Of a DNA stretch of 64,000 nt, positions 10,271 through 22,600 are shown piece after piece (the stretch's first letter is position 1; each line of letters begins with the position of its first letter). The stretch covers positions 19,723,332-19,787,331 of the forward strand of contig OZ020516.1 in assembly GCA_963971425.1 (NCBI GenBank). Reading direction: 5' to 3'. Source of the stretch: Bryoerythrophyllum caledonicum. Taxonomy: Eukaryota; Streptophyta; Bryopsida; Pottiales; Pottiaceae. The notes under the pieces are model-generated. The model saw nothing but the letters and a program-made list of their open reading frames with translations, did no database searches and was not told the origin of the DNA. Made by a program: the position numbers and the translations under genes.

Positions 10271-12930
10271 CACAACACCCTTATTAGTAGACCTTCTACA
10301 ACCATCAACTCAAATGATATTAAAATACTAAACCCCATCCCAAAAGAAAACCTTGATAACTTTAATACAATATTCTTTGAAAAAAACTCACTACAAGTAG
10401 ACTTCCTTACAGATATTCTTTCTAACCACCAACACCTCACACACATACAATGGCAAGAAGCTTGCATGACTCCGGACAAACTTATAAATGAAATTTCTAC
10501 TACACTAGAAAAGACTTGTAAAGCGTCCCTGATTCCACAACTCACACCTAGAACCTCGAAACAAGGGGGATATCTCCCAAGAAAACTAGCCAAAAAGTGG
10601 AAACAACATCTTGTCACATACCACACTATTCGTAAAACAATTTATATAGCGAAAAATAACCAAAACTGGCAAACCCACCCCATACTCCCCGAACTACAAA
10701 ACCTCCGTCACCCTCAAATCCCACAAGTACCACTACCCAACACCCCTCACGAAGATTGGCTAAAAGACATTGCAATCATTGCAAAAGCTGCCAATAAAGA
10801 AGCTCGGAAAATTACTACAAAATATGCAAGAGAATGTGTCAAAAAAGCCATTTCTAAATATCGTCAATTATACGAAACTAGCCCAAAAAAGATTAATAGA
10901 ATAGTCTTTAAAAATAACACAAACTTGCCACTAGACTGCATTTTAGACCAAAACAATAACATTCTAACGAGCCCAGATGACATCGCAAACGAAATACATT
11001 TTCAACAATCCATAAACAACAGACCATCCACCCCCCATGTCACTTCCAACCACTACATACATCAGCATGCACATGCGGAGTTAGGCAATACCCGTGGCAT
11101 GATTTGGACGGATTTACCATTGATAAAAGAGGCGAACCAACAACACCTCTCCACACATATTGTAACAGAGACATATACAACATGTGCCTGAAAAATTTGG
11201 GAACCAACAAAGCCCCCGGCCTAGACCATATACCTAACTCAATCCTAAAAAACATGCCCCCAAGATTCCATGACCTTCTATCATTATTCTTCCTCCATTG
11301 TTACAAACAAAAATCCATTCCCGCATCTTGGAAAACAAGTTTAACAATCTTATTATACAAAAAAGGCAATCCATCCATGCTACCTAACCACCGACCTATT
11401 TCCTTAGCTAACACCATTTACAAATTATATACTAGCACACTAACATCAATATTATCGGCCTACGGGAAAAAACACCAAATACTACACGAAAGCCAAGAAG
11501 GGTTTAGAGCCGAGAGAAGTACCACACGGCAACTTCAAACCCTCATTGCCGCCCTTGAGGATGCAAAATTCACTAATAAAGACATTTACATATTCTACAT
11601 AGACTTCAAAAACGCATTCGGTTCCATTGACCATCCTCGATTGCCAGCCATTATGAGCAATATTGGGTACCCGGAAGACGCAGTCACACTGGTTGGCAAT
11701 ATATACTCCCAATCTACCACTACATACACTGGAGAATTATTTGGTTTTACACGCCCCATCCCCATCCAACGAGGTACCATCCAAGGCGATACATTGAGCC
11801 CATACCTCTTTATTATTTTTCTAGAACCTCTATTGAGATGGCTTCAAAGAGGTAATAATGGCTACGCATTTGGCACCTCAAAAGTCACCGTAAACTCGGC
11901 CGCATATGCCGACGATCTAGCGGCCATCTCCGGACGTCTTAAATCACTCCAAATTCAATTAGACAAAATAGACAAATTTTGTTTATGGACCGGGATGGAA
12001 TTTGGGGTCCAAAAATGTGCCGTAACTGGATGCCCAAACAAATCCAAAATAAACCTGACCGCCTTCAAAGCCCTTATCCAAGCTACCAATATCCACTATC
12101 GTAACCAACCAATTCCGGTACTCAACCAAAACCAACCCTACATATACCTTGGAATAAACCTAGTCCCATTGTTAAAATGGAAAATTCAAACTCACGCTAC
12201 TACCACCAAACTTATTAAACAATGCAATGAACTTACACTATGTCCGCCTACATTGCAACAAAAAATAAAAATGATTGATACCGTAATACGCCCGGGTATC
12301 TCATATAGTTTCTATGCGGTCCCCTATTCCATGCCCGCCATAAACAAACTTGATAAAAAAATCATAGCCATACAAAAGAAAGTGTGCGGACTCCCTAATT
12401 GTACGCCCAATGTCATAACACAACTCCCCCACAAACTATTTAGATTAGAAGTTTTTTCCCTCAAAAATGCCTATCTACGATGCATTGGAGAACAACTCCA
12501 AAATGCACTTAACGACAAAGGACGACTAGGACTAATTTACAGTGGACTCCTTCGGCACATCCTTGCCATCTATGGAGGAGCACAATACCTCCAAAGACTT
12601 AAAAAATCTAATTGCCTTCGGTCCCCAATTACCCCCACACTTTTTCTACTCAAAACAGTAGGCCAAACATTTCTAAAGAGCACACTAGAAGATTTCCTAC
12701 TAGGCCCTGCGCCGCTTGAACAAAATTGGGCAAATGAAATACATAACCTCCCTAGACTTGACCGAGAATTATCCGCCAAACTTCTACCAAAAAAAAATTC
12801 CGCAAACATTACCGACCTAAAACAAATTACACTACCAAATGGAACACAACTTATGGACGACAAGAGCTACAAAACATTCTACGGTACCCCTCACAAATTA
12901 ATAAAAAGTGCACTAAATATTGCTAAATAA
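10163..12930 (+). pseudogene. reverse transcriptase region of LINE ORF2
   Basis: The fingers block NKAPGLDHIPNSIL lies near 11,200, followed by SWKTSLTILLYKKG and NHRPISLANTIYKL, GFRAERST, then FYIDFKNAFGSIDH, GTIQGDTLSPYLFIIF and AAYADDLA (YADD codons at 11,905-11,916). These are the ordered blocks of non-LTR reverse transcriptases, with the catalytic Asp residues intact. The upstream part (10,163-11,191) is in another frame and overlaps the RT frame by about 90 bases, marking an indel. The RT frame ends at a TAA (12,928) after which the same frame continues open. Confidence 0.93.
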
Positions 12931-14090
12931 TTCTTTTGTCAACCCCCATGCCTCCCTATATGCCCGAACCCTTGCAACATCCATGCCCCACCTTACACAC
13001 TTAAAGACCCGTACATCATTGACCAAAATAACATCCACCCCAACACCAACCTCCCATTAATCCCTCAAAACCCGACACATTCAGGACCATATGCCCCTCC
13101 ACCACACATATTAAAAAATCCCTCCATGTACCCAATAAACAACATAACCGCGCACAAACATAGAAAGTACATTGACTCCAGCAACATAAGCAAACAATAT
13201 ACGTCATACCTATGCCATTGGCCCCACAATAATACCACCTACACCAAATGGCTCCCGCAAAGAAATCTTTTCCCTTGGCACAACCCAAACGCTTCCTTAC
13301 ATAACACTGAAATCCTCACACAATACTACCTTAGAACTCAAAACAGTTACTACTTGAATATCATACAATTACACCACCTCCAAGCACAACCTCGAGATAG
13401 AAGATTTGTCACACCACCTCTTATTATCCCCCTCCTTAACATCTTCACAACCGAATGCAACCCTGAAATTGACATCCTCGCACAAACAAATACAATCAAA
13501 ATACAACAAGATAATGTCCATGTATACGAAGGTAATGGTAGACATCTAATAACCATACCACTCACTAGACTACAATGGCTGTGGAACCAATACCACAACG
13601 CACTCCTAACCCACATTAACATTGAACCAATACCCCAAACATTTGAAACCAAAATTGTCTAGCTATACCAAACATATAAATACCAAATACCCAAAAATGA
13701 CCCCTTAAAATGCACACTACACATTACCCAACCCGATCTTAGACTACCTTATTACATCTCTAAATATCACACATTCATACTTCTCATCCCCCATTACATG
13801 CTCCACAAAAATTTCAAAATTCTACTCTCCATTTGAATGTGATAAGATTTTTGGTTCTCTTGGAAAAGCTTTTGATTATAAATGGAGCGGAATAGGCCTT
13901 GCACACCCTCACAACGAAGAAGAAACACAACAAGCAACACATTGGGCACGCATAGCGGCAAACAATGATCCCAACCACAACATCACCATTATTATCACTC
14001 CCGACACTCATTGGTACCACAACTCTAACCCATACTTAGGCCCATTCCCAGACTCTCACATCATAGTACTATTCAAAGCGGACTCTATGA
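12931..14090 (+). pseudogene. PCIF1-like methyltransferase segment inside LINE ORF2
   Basis: Between RT and RNase H lies a segment unlike standard LINEs. The first part (12,931-13,662) contains FPWHNPNASLHNTE and, later, GNGRHLITIPLTRLQWLWNQ. After a frame change the second part (from 13,808) reads FYSPFECDKIFGSLGKAFDY, then SGIGLAHPHNEEETQQATHW, then ITIIITPDTHWY. PCIF1-family adenine methyltransferases have a similar order: a SP-x-N/D…YFGSLG block, a NPPF catalytic box followed by acidic residues, and an IPxW-type strand. Here HPHN stands where NPPF is expected, so catalysis is probably lost in this copy. The assignment rests on remembered family patterns and needs a profile search. Confidence 0.5.
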
Positions 14091-15876
14091 CTTACAAAGA
14101 ACCCACTATACCACCGCAAATACAAACACCCCGCCTTGAACCAGCAACCCTACGTATCCTACGTATACATCACCAAATTCGAGAGATAGGTACTCTAGAA
14201 AATCTCACTTTGATAGCAAAAAATCTAAACATTAACAAGGTATACACCGCAATTGCCTCTCCCACACCTATTTCAATCCGTGTAAACCATAACAAAAAAT
14301 GGTCTAAAACCCCCCACACAAACATCTCCGCACTACCAATTACCGAATTGAGCCTCCCCCTCCCCTATTACCAAATTAATACAGACCTCAAATTTGACCC
14401 CAACTTTAGCTACTACACTGACGGCTCCTTTAAAGAACCAACCGAAGTAAGTCCGGGACATTGGCACCGAGAAAAAGCCGGTTATGGGGTATACAATTCA
14501 ACCAAACAAATTAAATTAGGCAAAAGACTACATGGACTCCAAAATATTCTAAGAGCCGAAATGATGGCTACACACAAACCCTTAAGATAATCACCACTCG
14601 ATACCCAAACCAACCGGCTCACATTTTTACAGATTGCATAAATGTATTATATCTCCTTAATACACACATTAAACACCCCACTTTACACAACAGTCACCCG
14701 GACAAAACTATCCTTACATCTATGGTTGCAATGCTCCAAAATCGCACACAAATTACTACACTCCACAAAGTCCGAGCTCATGCTAGTATCGCCGGCAATG
14801 AACAAGCCGACAAACTAGCAAAAGAAGGAAGAGAAAAAACCCACAAGAATGCCGAGCACCCATACAAACATGCCCATGCCACCCCATACTATTTTCATAG
14901 ATATGAATGGCCCTCTATGGGCACAACTCCCGATAAAGGCCCCATACGATTCTTAGACAAATACCTCAAAAAGCATGATACTATAAATAACCTAGAAAAA
15001 CTTACAGAAAATTTCCCCAATATTGATAAATGGACCGGCAACCCAAACATTCACAACGTATTATCCAACAATTTTTGGAAAAACCCCATAATTACGGATC
15101 CACAAATCACATGCCTAATCAAATTCCGCACCGGACAATACATGGGAAATGCCCGCAAACAACTCTTTTTTGGAATAGAAAGATTTCCTACAATAACATG
15201 TCCAATTTGCAACACCACGGACCCGGACACATGGCTACATGTCTTACTCAAATGCCAAAACCCCCACACACACTCACAAATTGTCAAAAGACATAACAAA
15301 GTCGTATGGGCTATTCGTAAACTACTTGTATCATCAACCAAATCCCGGTGCTTCATTCTCATGAATGCCCGAACCTTTAATGACAACCCACAAGAAAATA
15401 CGGTCCCTCCTTGGCTATTACCATGCATTTGTTGCACTCAAAGATGCCACTCTGATGCAAGATTCAAACCGGACTTACTATGTGTTAGAGGACTATCATA
15501 CAAAGACCCCCCACCAAACCACATAGACCCTAGTCTCACTATTCAGTTTATTGAATTCACATATTGCAATGATAGATTCTCTCCAGACACTATTGCAAAT
15601 AAAACAAATAAATACCAACCATTACTTGACGATATTCAAGCACTAGGATGGAAAGTAGACCCCCTCATTGTCATCACCGCGGGTGCTAGAGCCACCACCT
15701 TCATTCCCTCAATGACAACCTTTGAAGAAACATTTAAAATCCCCATCACTTCAATCAAAACCACTTTTTCAAATATTAATACTATTGCAATTCAACATGC
15801 TATGTTGATACTCCTGCATAAACAAAAACTTGAAAACAACCAACCTCTCCCTGACGCATCGAACCTCCCTCCATAG
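14087..15876 (+). pseudogene. RNase H and Cys/His tail of LINE ORF2
   Basis: RNase H motifs are YYTDGSF (near 14,411), RAEMMA (near 14,560), HIFTDC (near 14,620) and VRAHASIAGNEQADKLAKEG (near 14,780), giving the D-E-D-D set; a one-base indel near 14,580 splits them. Downstream the frame 14,722-15,876 is intact and has FRTGQYMGN, and a Cys/His cluster CPICNTT…WLHVLLKCQ near 15,200 (C-x2-C-x9-H-x4-C). A second copy of this tail sits on the minus strand at 44,535-45,700. Family-specific role of the tail unknown; nucleic-acid binding is a guess. Confidence 0.88.
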
Positions 15877-15939
15877 ACTAACATTTGCATTTCACCGTAC
15901 ACGCCCACTCTCTTTCTTCTGGAGACTTTTGGGACCTAG

Positions 15940-16109
15940 GGTCTTTTGTTATTTGCTACTTGTTACTGGGTACATAGTGTCTACCCTCGAAAGGGGGAAG
16001 TAGTTCCATACTACTAATCCATGCCCGGTGGGCATGCATTTAGTGGTGGAATGAACGGACACTTTATTCACGCCGGCCCCCTACGGGGACCGGCGTTCTT
16101 CTTCTTCTT
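15940..16109 (+). repeat. LINE 3' UTR with conserved hairpin and TTC tail
   Basis: The region contains GTGTCTACCCTCGAAAGGGG, AATGAACGGACACTTTATTC, the hairpin GCCGGCCCCC-TAC-GGGGACCGGC (16,072-16,094) and (TTC)n. The same tail ends three other insertions (42,905-43,045, 41,512-41,645 and 46,586-46,675). Shared 3' ends of this kind are recognised by the LINE reverse transcriptase in stringent-type families. Confidence 0.93.
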
Positions 16110-16121
16110 TATCCTCCTTTA

Positions 16122-19100
16122 CTACATATCATTCAAGGCTGCTTGCAACCGCTCATCGTCAATTGCTTCGGTTTGCATTGCAATATATTCTAGTATGTAA
16201 ACCTTAGCCAACTGAAAAATCCGAATCTTACTTTCAACTTGCGATCCAAATATATTTCGCTTTCTCCTTCGGAAAGCGCCAGCCACTGTTCTTTCAGGTT
16301 CATCTATCCACGAAAAGATGCATGCCTCTTTCTCTACCCAACTATGGCTCTGACACATCGGCTCCCAGAATGCATCCATGCAATTTGCATATCATTGTGC
16401 GATGGACCCTATTCTGTCAACATTTTCTCTTTGCATAATGGGCGAATACCAACAAACCTTTATCTTATGACTCCTTTGATTTTTTCCATCTTCAATCACC
16501 TTCCCTACATAGATCGGTATACCACCTTCAACCTGAGCTCTATCAACACTTAGAGCTACAAATTGTCCACAATTAATATCTAATTGTGGATTGAATGGTG
16601 GAAACGGGTCGTGATTAACTTCATCCCCTACTCCTTGTTTGATTCGTTCTTGAATATGGTTGTGTTCCGTTTGTTGCGCCCTGCACTACTTGATTCGATG
16701 GTCTTCCTCTACGTAGACCAAAATATCCTCGAGAGTCTACATTTGGAAGTATAGCCACAATTTGGTCCACGACGGTTACTTCGCGATTTTCGTCGCCTGG
16801 GCCGTTGTCTTCACCCAATGAAACACGTTCCGCAGATGCGGTATTGAACACATCTGAAGGCCAAAATGATAAAGAATGATGCTCGTTACTATCGTCTTTG
16901 TGTAGAAATTTGGCTAAATACAGTTTCAATTTCTCGGCCTCCACTTTTGCATCACGATTCCTTTCCACCTATCGCAATCTTTCAATCCACCTCTGTTTAT
17001 AGGCAATGAAGTCATCCAACGCTTTTAGCTCCCGTTCGTCCGCTGCAAACACATTTGCGAACGCTGGTCGCTCATCTCTACTTGGCAGCGACCTCAAAGT
17101 CTTTGTCCCTGTATCCGGTCCCCGAGCATCATTGTAGGAATATTTGTGTTGCACTCGAACCTCGTGGGTCCCATTTCTATCATCTATATAGAATCGCATG
17201 TGGTGTGGAAAGGTTATGCCAACCAATGAATCCGGATCTGTTAGTAGGTAGGATATTATGAATTGTTTCCAATCCCACACATTCTCTAACAGCCGTGCAG
17301 TGACAAATGCTTCCGTAAGAGACGTTCCCCGTTCTATAAGGTTAAGCATTTCTTTTAAGGATTCCACGTCCGATCTCTTCAAAGTACTTGATATACAACT
17401 GAAGCGTTGATCAATATCTTCATGTGTATGGCCCACTATAAGGAAAGAGAGTTCCACCTCTTAAAAAAATCCCAATCCCACCAACGATGCACATAGAGCA
17501 AACATATAGATGTTTTTATTCTCACGGATGCAATTATCTGCTTGGATGCGCAATGTTGGTGGCAAAAATCCCTTCCTCCACAACACGTCTCCAATCACAT
17601 ACAACAATGTGCTCACGACCTGGTTGTTGTCATGTTTGTGGCGAGTTCCAAACCATACGTCGCAATTCAAACCGATTCCATGTATTAGAGTCCCGCATAG
17701 ATGGATCTTCACAAACTGGTGTTCAATGTTCTTTACGGTTTGACGCATTCTTGGTACCATGGTTGTGTTTTGGTCCATGCCATCCACAATGATGCACATG
17801 TACAACTCAGGGTGGATATAACACGACTTCTTGAATATCCAATAATGCCAACGTTCCTCCTTCTGGATGCGTAGATGCAACATAAACAATTCTTTGATCC
17901 TAATCCTTGCATCGGCAATGGTTGTTCCCTCCATAGCACATTTATATTCCCAACAATAATAACACTTTGAGAACCTTGAGAATGGTGGAACCTGGACATG
18001 GGGATATCTCAAACGCCACATCCTATGGAACGAGCTAATTGAAATGGTTTCTCCATTGCATATTCTCTTCACCTCTTCATTCAGGTAATTGAATACGTTA
18101 AATTTTATTGTATTCATTGGAAGGAGAATAAGAGGCACCACTGTGTTGTCACCCTTACGGCAAATAGAACGATGAAGTTGAAGACATCGAGCTTCTTCCA
18201 CAAATGATTTGAAGCAAACCTCTGCAGCAGACATTCTAGTGCTCTCTCTAATCGGATTCGATAGTGTGTTACCGTGGATTGCCGTCACTCTACCGTACAT
18301 TAAACAATCTTTCTTTCAACTCCTTAAAATGCCGTTGCGAATAACCAACCCCAAGAGCGTAGCAAGCATTGCAAACATGCTTGCCATCTAACTTCTTCTC
18401 AAATTTATTCCGACAAAATCCTTCCGTTCCTGTATAAAAAGAAACCAACATTTGTCTTATCCATGTACTTCGAATTGAATACTCTGGTGCCCAAGCATTA
18501 TATCGCATGTCTAAAATATGCCTAGCTGGAATGTCCCTCAAACAATTCTGTTTGCATCCCCCCTGTGCTATTGCCCTTTCCACGCTTGCCAAAGATACCT
18601 TACTTGCTGCTGTTCCTATCACATTTGACTCGCTTGAAACTATCTTTTTTCTATTCTGCATAGAATAAAGTCAACGTGTTGTTCCAACGTGAGCAAATCC
18701 CTCCATATGGGGCAAATCTCGAGTGTTAGAAGGGGTGCATTGAGAAAATGGTGAACTCTCATCAACGGGGTTTGAAGCTTGACTACTCCACAAAGATCTT
18801 TCATTCAATTCTGGGGTGATCGATCGCTCTTGAACATCAAATCCTGGGGCCATCATCCGTGCAGGTGAAATATGAGATCTATCTTCACCATGGGCATTTG
18901 GAAAATTAGGTGTTGTGGCCAAGTCACGAAGCAATAACCGGTTCCAACGAATGATCAGGTCCATACATGAACCAAACCGTTGTTCCACAACTTCTCCTGT
19001 CCAATGTAATGCATCGTCAACCCAAATTATACGCAGTGCCACCTCATATGGAAACATTCTACATCCATGCGATACCATTCCACTTTCAAAGGCATGCTCC

Positions 19101-19190
19101 CTTTTTGCCAAACCCACGACAATGCATATTTTGGAGAGCAATTCTACAGTCCTTCCCGCTTCAAAATCACCTATTCCAACCGATCTCTCT
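16122..19190 (-). pseudogene. DUF7869-like putative transposase, decayed
   Basis: The gene lies on the minus strand of the 25-kb TIR element. Segments in order are 19,141-18,671, 18,661-18,290, 18,300-17,461, 17,457-16,969 and 16,968-16,621, then a C-terminal piece ending at 16,122. Breaks are TGA near 18,673, a one-base frameshift near 18,300, TAA near 17,462 and TAG near 16,970; otherwise the frames join smoothly. Motifs include a Cys-rich block (GKHVCNACYALGVGYSQRHF; FSKCYYCWEYKC), MCIIVDGMDQN, RIQADNCIRENKN, and SFLIVGHTHEDIDQRFS. The last three look like an RNase-H-fold D…D…E/D core, typical of DUF7869-family proteins found in repetitive DNA of many eukaryotes. A transposase role is inferred from its place inside the TIRs. 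The LINE inserted directly after its stop codon. Confidence 0.72.
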
Positions 19191-19919
19191 TGAATCTAGC
19201 GCGCCCGTGCTGCTCGTATCAACCAAGCCTCCACTGAACTATTAGGAAGAATATTTGATCTGCGAATGTTTGGAGGTTCTAAAGGAATCTGGAATGTTCT
19301 GCTTTCCATCGATACTATTTGACAAATATAGATACAATAATGGAAAATTGTCAAAATATATATATATTTTTCCAATTCAAAAGCATCATTCATCCAATAG
19401 ACTACTCATTGATAGACATATATTTATACTCTCACATATAATAATTGATCATTTATAAGATTCACAAGTAGAGCTAATTGGACAAAATTGCAATTTCAAG
19501 TGATCCAATGTAAAGCACGATACATATGATACATCCAAAAAGCCATCATATTGGTATAAGAAGGTATTCCTGACCTAGATTTTAATTGTGAGTATCAGAG
19601 GGCGTGGTATCGGAGTTTAACGTCGCTCTATATGACGATATCACCAATCAGTCTTCGTTGCCAAAACTTATGCTCTTCTTTTTGTTCCAAAATCTTTACG
19701 TCTTGACTATAACAAACACATTAGTGTCATTATATAACACATGATGAAAACAACCTAAAATCTTGGTATATCAACTCCTAAAATTCATTTACAATTTTAC
19801 ATTAAATATAGGTACTGATTGTTGATCCTACTCCAAAGTGTAAATTAGAAGTCAACAACATTTATTTGATGTCCTAATTATTACATCTCAACAATTATCC
19901 ATTGATCAATATAATTATC

Positions 19920-21140
19920 AAAAGGACATAAATGTTGGCCGTACTGCTTAATAGATTATAAGGTTTGAAGTTGAGGAAAAGATTCATTCTCATCCCTACT
20001 TTAAAGGTATAGGATCAAATTTGACTTCACTTTGTATTTCATTTTTGCACTAAAGAAAGTCTAAATATTCTATTGTTTTGTTAATAGTCTTTGTTAGTTC
20101 CTTGTAACCAAGTTTAAGAGGTAGAAAATAAAAGCGTATTACAAGAAAAATGTGCAATGAATATAGATTCATTATTTGCTACATTGTGATATATTACTTT
20201 GAAAATGTTAATATGTTCTAGAATGACAATTGTAACAGTTAAGAAGAAATTTCTCACTAATAGATATCAAAAACAGTAGAAGGGAATGCTTTGAAGATTT
20301 ATAAGCTTTTTTTACTATAGAAGGTATGGTTTTTTCCAATCATTTTCCAGAAAACATTTGACTCAGATTTAGATCTATATACAATTAGAAATTCACACAA
20401 AATATAATAATTATTTTCTAGTCCATTTTAAAAGTCTTATTTTTCCTTTATGGGTATGGAAAATCTTAATGGCAATAGAGAGTAATAGCAAAAGTTGTAA
20501 GTTCCAATATTAGGTATGAACTAACTTTCAAACCATCAACCCAAATACAATAATTTAAATACCTCCAAAAAGTTGTTATGAAGGACATTTTCATATTAAA
20601 ATTTCAATGAACATAAGTATCCTCAAGGAACAAACCCCTAAATTTCCAAGCCTTTTTCCATCAAGAAACACCCCAAAACTACCACAACTAAAAAGTGGCA
20701 AAGCATCTAATTTTGATGTCTAATTGAAAACAAATGAAAAATTACCAATTCACGTTTTACCTTTTTTTTAACACAAATATGGAATACTTTGATAATCCAA
20801 TCGGTTGATACTAAGGTTTTCACCACATATTGTGGTAAAAAAGAATAATAGCAAAGACTTTGAAGATCTCTAGTTTTTATGTAGAAAACAAGTTTTTTTC
20901 CCCCTTCCTCAAAATGTCTAATAATGTTCGACTTGGGTTAAAATGTACTTTTTACACTAAACAAAAAAAAAAATTGGTAAGAAAAAAGACGGTAATATTT
21001 AATATATGTATAAAAGTAGATTGTTTGACCATAAAATAATATTCTTTACATGTATAATAGTAGAGTGTTTGACCACAAGGTAATATTCTTAAAAGAAGGT
21101 AATATTTGGTATATGTATAAAAGTAGAGTAGTTAACCACA
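19920..21140. repeat. diverged relative of the TTAA element
   Basis: Several blocks align by eye with 28,090-28,760: TTTGACTTCACTTTTTATC-like, GAAGATCTCTAG…TTTTATGTAGAAAA, and ACTAACTTTCAAACCA. Order is similar, spacing differs, and no clean termini are visible. Confidence 0.5.
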
Positions 21141-21489
21141 AAGTTTAGAAATCCATATTAGGCAGCCATTTCATAATAGTGAGTCTCTTTTTTACGATCA
21201 TCCAAAGGTGAGCTCCACATATCATGTTTTTAGATGTTTTTAGATGGTCAAGATTTCTACTTCATCCTATCATGTTGTTCACTGGTTTTTATGTGATTGC
21301 AGGTTCAAAGCGGAAAGTAGCACGTCCTTTCTAAGCTACTCAAGTGCACAACCATTCTAAACTACTTATAATTTAATTTTGTTTGCATTTTATCCTGTGA
21401 ACTTCAGTTTAGGGTTTAAGGTTGGGTCATTACTTAATTGGAAAACATGAGACACTACATCTGAAAATCCTAATTATCTAAACTTTGTC

Positions 21490-21675
21490 GGCGATCTGGA
21501 AACCCTAATTTTTGGAACCCTAATTTCGACGGCGTCGCCATTTTCACAGCTGGACTTCTCACCTCAGGGGGGTGCGTACGCAGGGGTGTCCTTAGCTTTC
21601 GACTAGTGTGTCTTAGGTTTTCACCTAGGGTGTCTTAGGGTTTCTCCTAGGGTATTTTAGGGTTTCACCTAAAGA
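21490..21675. repeat. cluster of telo-box motifs (AAACCCTAA / TTAGGGTTT)
   Basis: GAAACCCTAATTTTTGGAAC is followed by repeated TCTTAGGGTTTCTCCTAGGG-type units. The motif equals the plant telomere repeat and is also a promoter element (telo-box). Either an interstitial telomeric trace or a regulatory cluster is possible. Confidence 0.5.
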
Positions 21676-22079
21676 ATAAGGTGCGAGTGTACAACATGTG
21701 AGTGAGTATCGCTCCAAGCCGCGTGAACAACCTGCGAGTAGATGAGTGAACAACGTGCAAAAAACCTACAAGCTACATCACCAACTTGCAAACGTCCTAA
21801 CTAATCTACTGGTCCTCTCTCCTCACTTCACCCTCATCTTTCTCCTTCTCTCTCCTCTATGTGCTGTGCGTGTCGAAGTCAAGAGTATGAAAGCAGCTAG
21901 GGTCAGAGCGGCGTAGTGGAATTCGGAGCGACGTTGGCAGTGTGGGCAGGCTAGGGTTCGGCGTCGGCAATGTTGAGGGGGCTCAACTCTCTTACGGCCC
22001 GTGCGTACGCACGAGGCTCTTAATCGTGCCGTTGCTCTTGGTTGATACCCCTTCCAGAGTTTGTTGATACCCATTATTT

Positions 22080-22215
22080 AGTCATATATCTGGTCATACC
22101 CTGATCCAGTCGTATATCTGATCATACCTTGATCCAGTCGTATACCGAGCCATACCCTGATCCAGTCGTATACCCGGTCATACCTTGATCCAGTCGTATA
22201 CCCGGTCAAACCTTG
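22080..22215 (+). repeat. 28-bp tandem repeat, about 4-5 units
   Basis: The unit is of the form GATCCAGTCGTATACCCGGT followed by CATACCTT, with small changes between copies. Confidence 0.85.
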
Positions 22216-22399
22216 TATAGCTGTCAGGGAAAAAAAAAGAAAAAAGAAAAGAGTTTTTTTTCCATAGATTTGGACGAAACTGAAATGCCTATAAGTAATC
22301 CAGGCATATTTTTGTGGTTTGTTTGCTGAAATTAGCCAAGTCCGTAATTCTTTAATTACATATTAATTTCAGATTTAGAGCGGAAGCCACTTTTTGGCA

Positions 22400-22600
22400 T
22401 TTCATCCGCAAGTTTTCATCCACTGTTTTTCATCCCTTTAATGACATTTCATTCGTTGATTTTTTGCCTTTTCATCTGCTATATTTTTGCCTCTTCATCC
22501 GTTGTTTTTACGCATTTCATCCGTTGTGATTTTCCATCAGCTGTGATTCGTCATCCTCTGTTTTCATCCGTGCTATGATTTTCAACTTTTATGGATGAAA
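22400..22600 (+). repeat. degenerate TTTCATCCGTTG-type tandem repeat
   Basis: Short T-rich units containing CATCCG or CATCTG recur every 20-30 bases (e.g. TTTCATCCGTTGTGATTTTC). Unit length is irregular. Confidence 0.55.

Larger units (their letters stand above)
8803..15876 (+). pseudogene. LINE ORF2 polyprotein, decayed (EN-RT-MTase-like-RNase H)
   Basis: The polyprotein-like ORF2 spans about 7 kb and roughly 2,350 codons, far longer than typical LINE ORF2. Order: a 2A-like leader (8803-8847), APE endonuclease (about 9300-10,270), linker, reverse transcriptase (about 11,190-12,100), a thumb/connection region, a PCIF1-like segment (about 12,931-14,090), RNase H (14,390-14,830) and a Cys/His tail ending at 15,876. 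Frame changes occur in the endonuclease (near 9535 and 10,050), near 11,150, between 13,660 and 13,808, and near 14,580; TAA at 12,928-12,930 breaks an otherwise open frame from 11,104 to 13,662. The protein would copy LINE RNA at a nicked target site. Confidence 0.88.

Noticed and set aside
9039..13652. Minus-strand frames in the LINE (e.g. 10,270-10,626 and 13,350-13,652)
   Set aside because: Complementary to plus-strand ORF2 domains with clear motifs.
22080..22215. CRISPR-like array
   Set aside because: Repeats are directly adjacent 28-bp units without unique spacers, in eukaryotic DNA.
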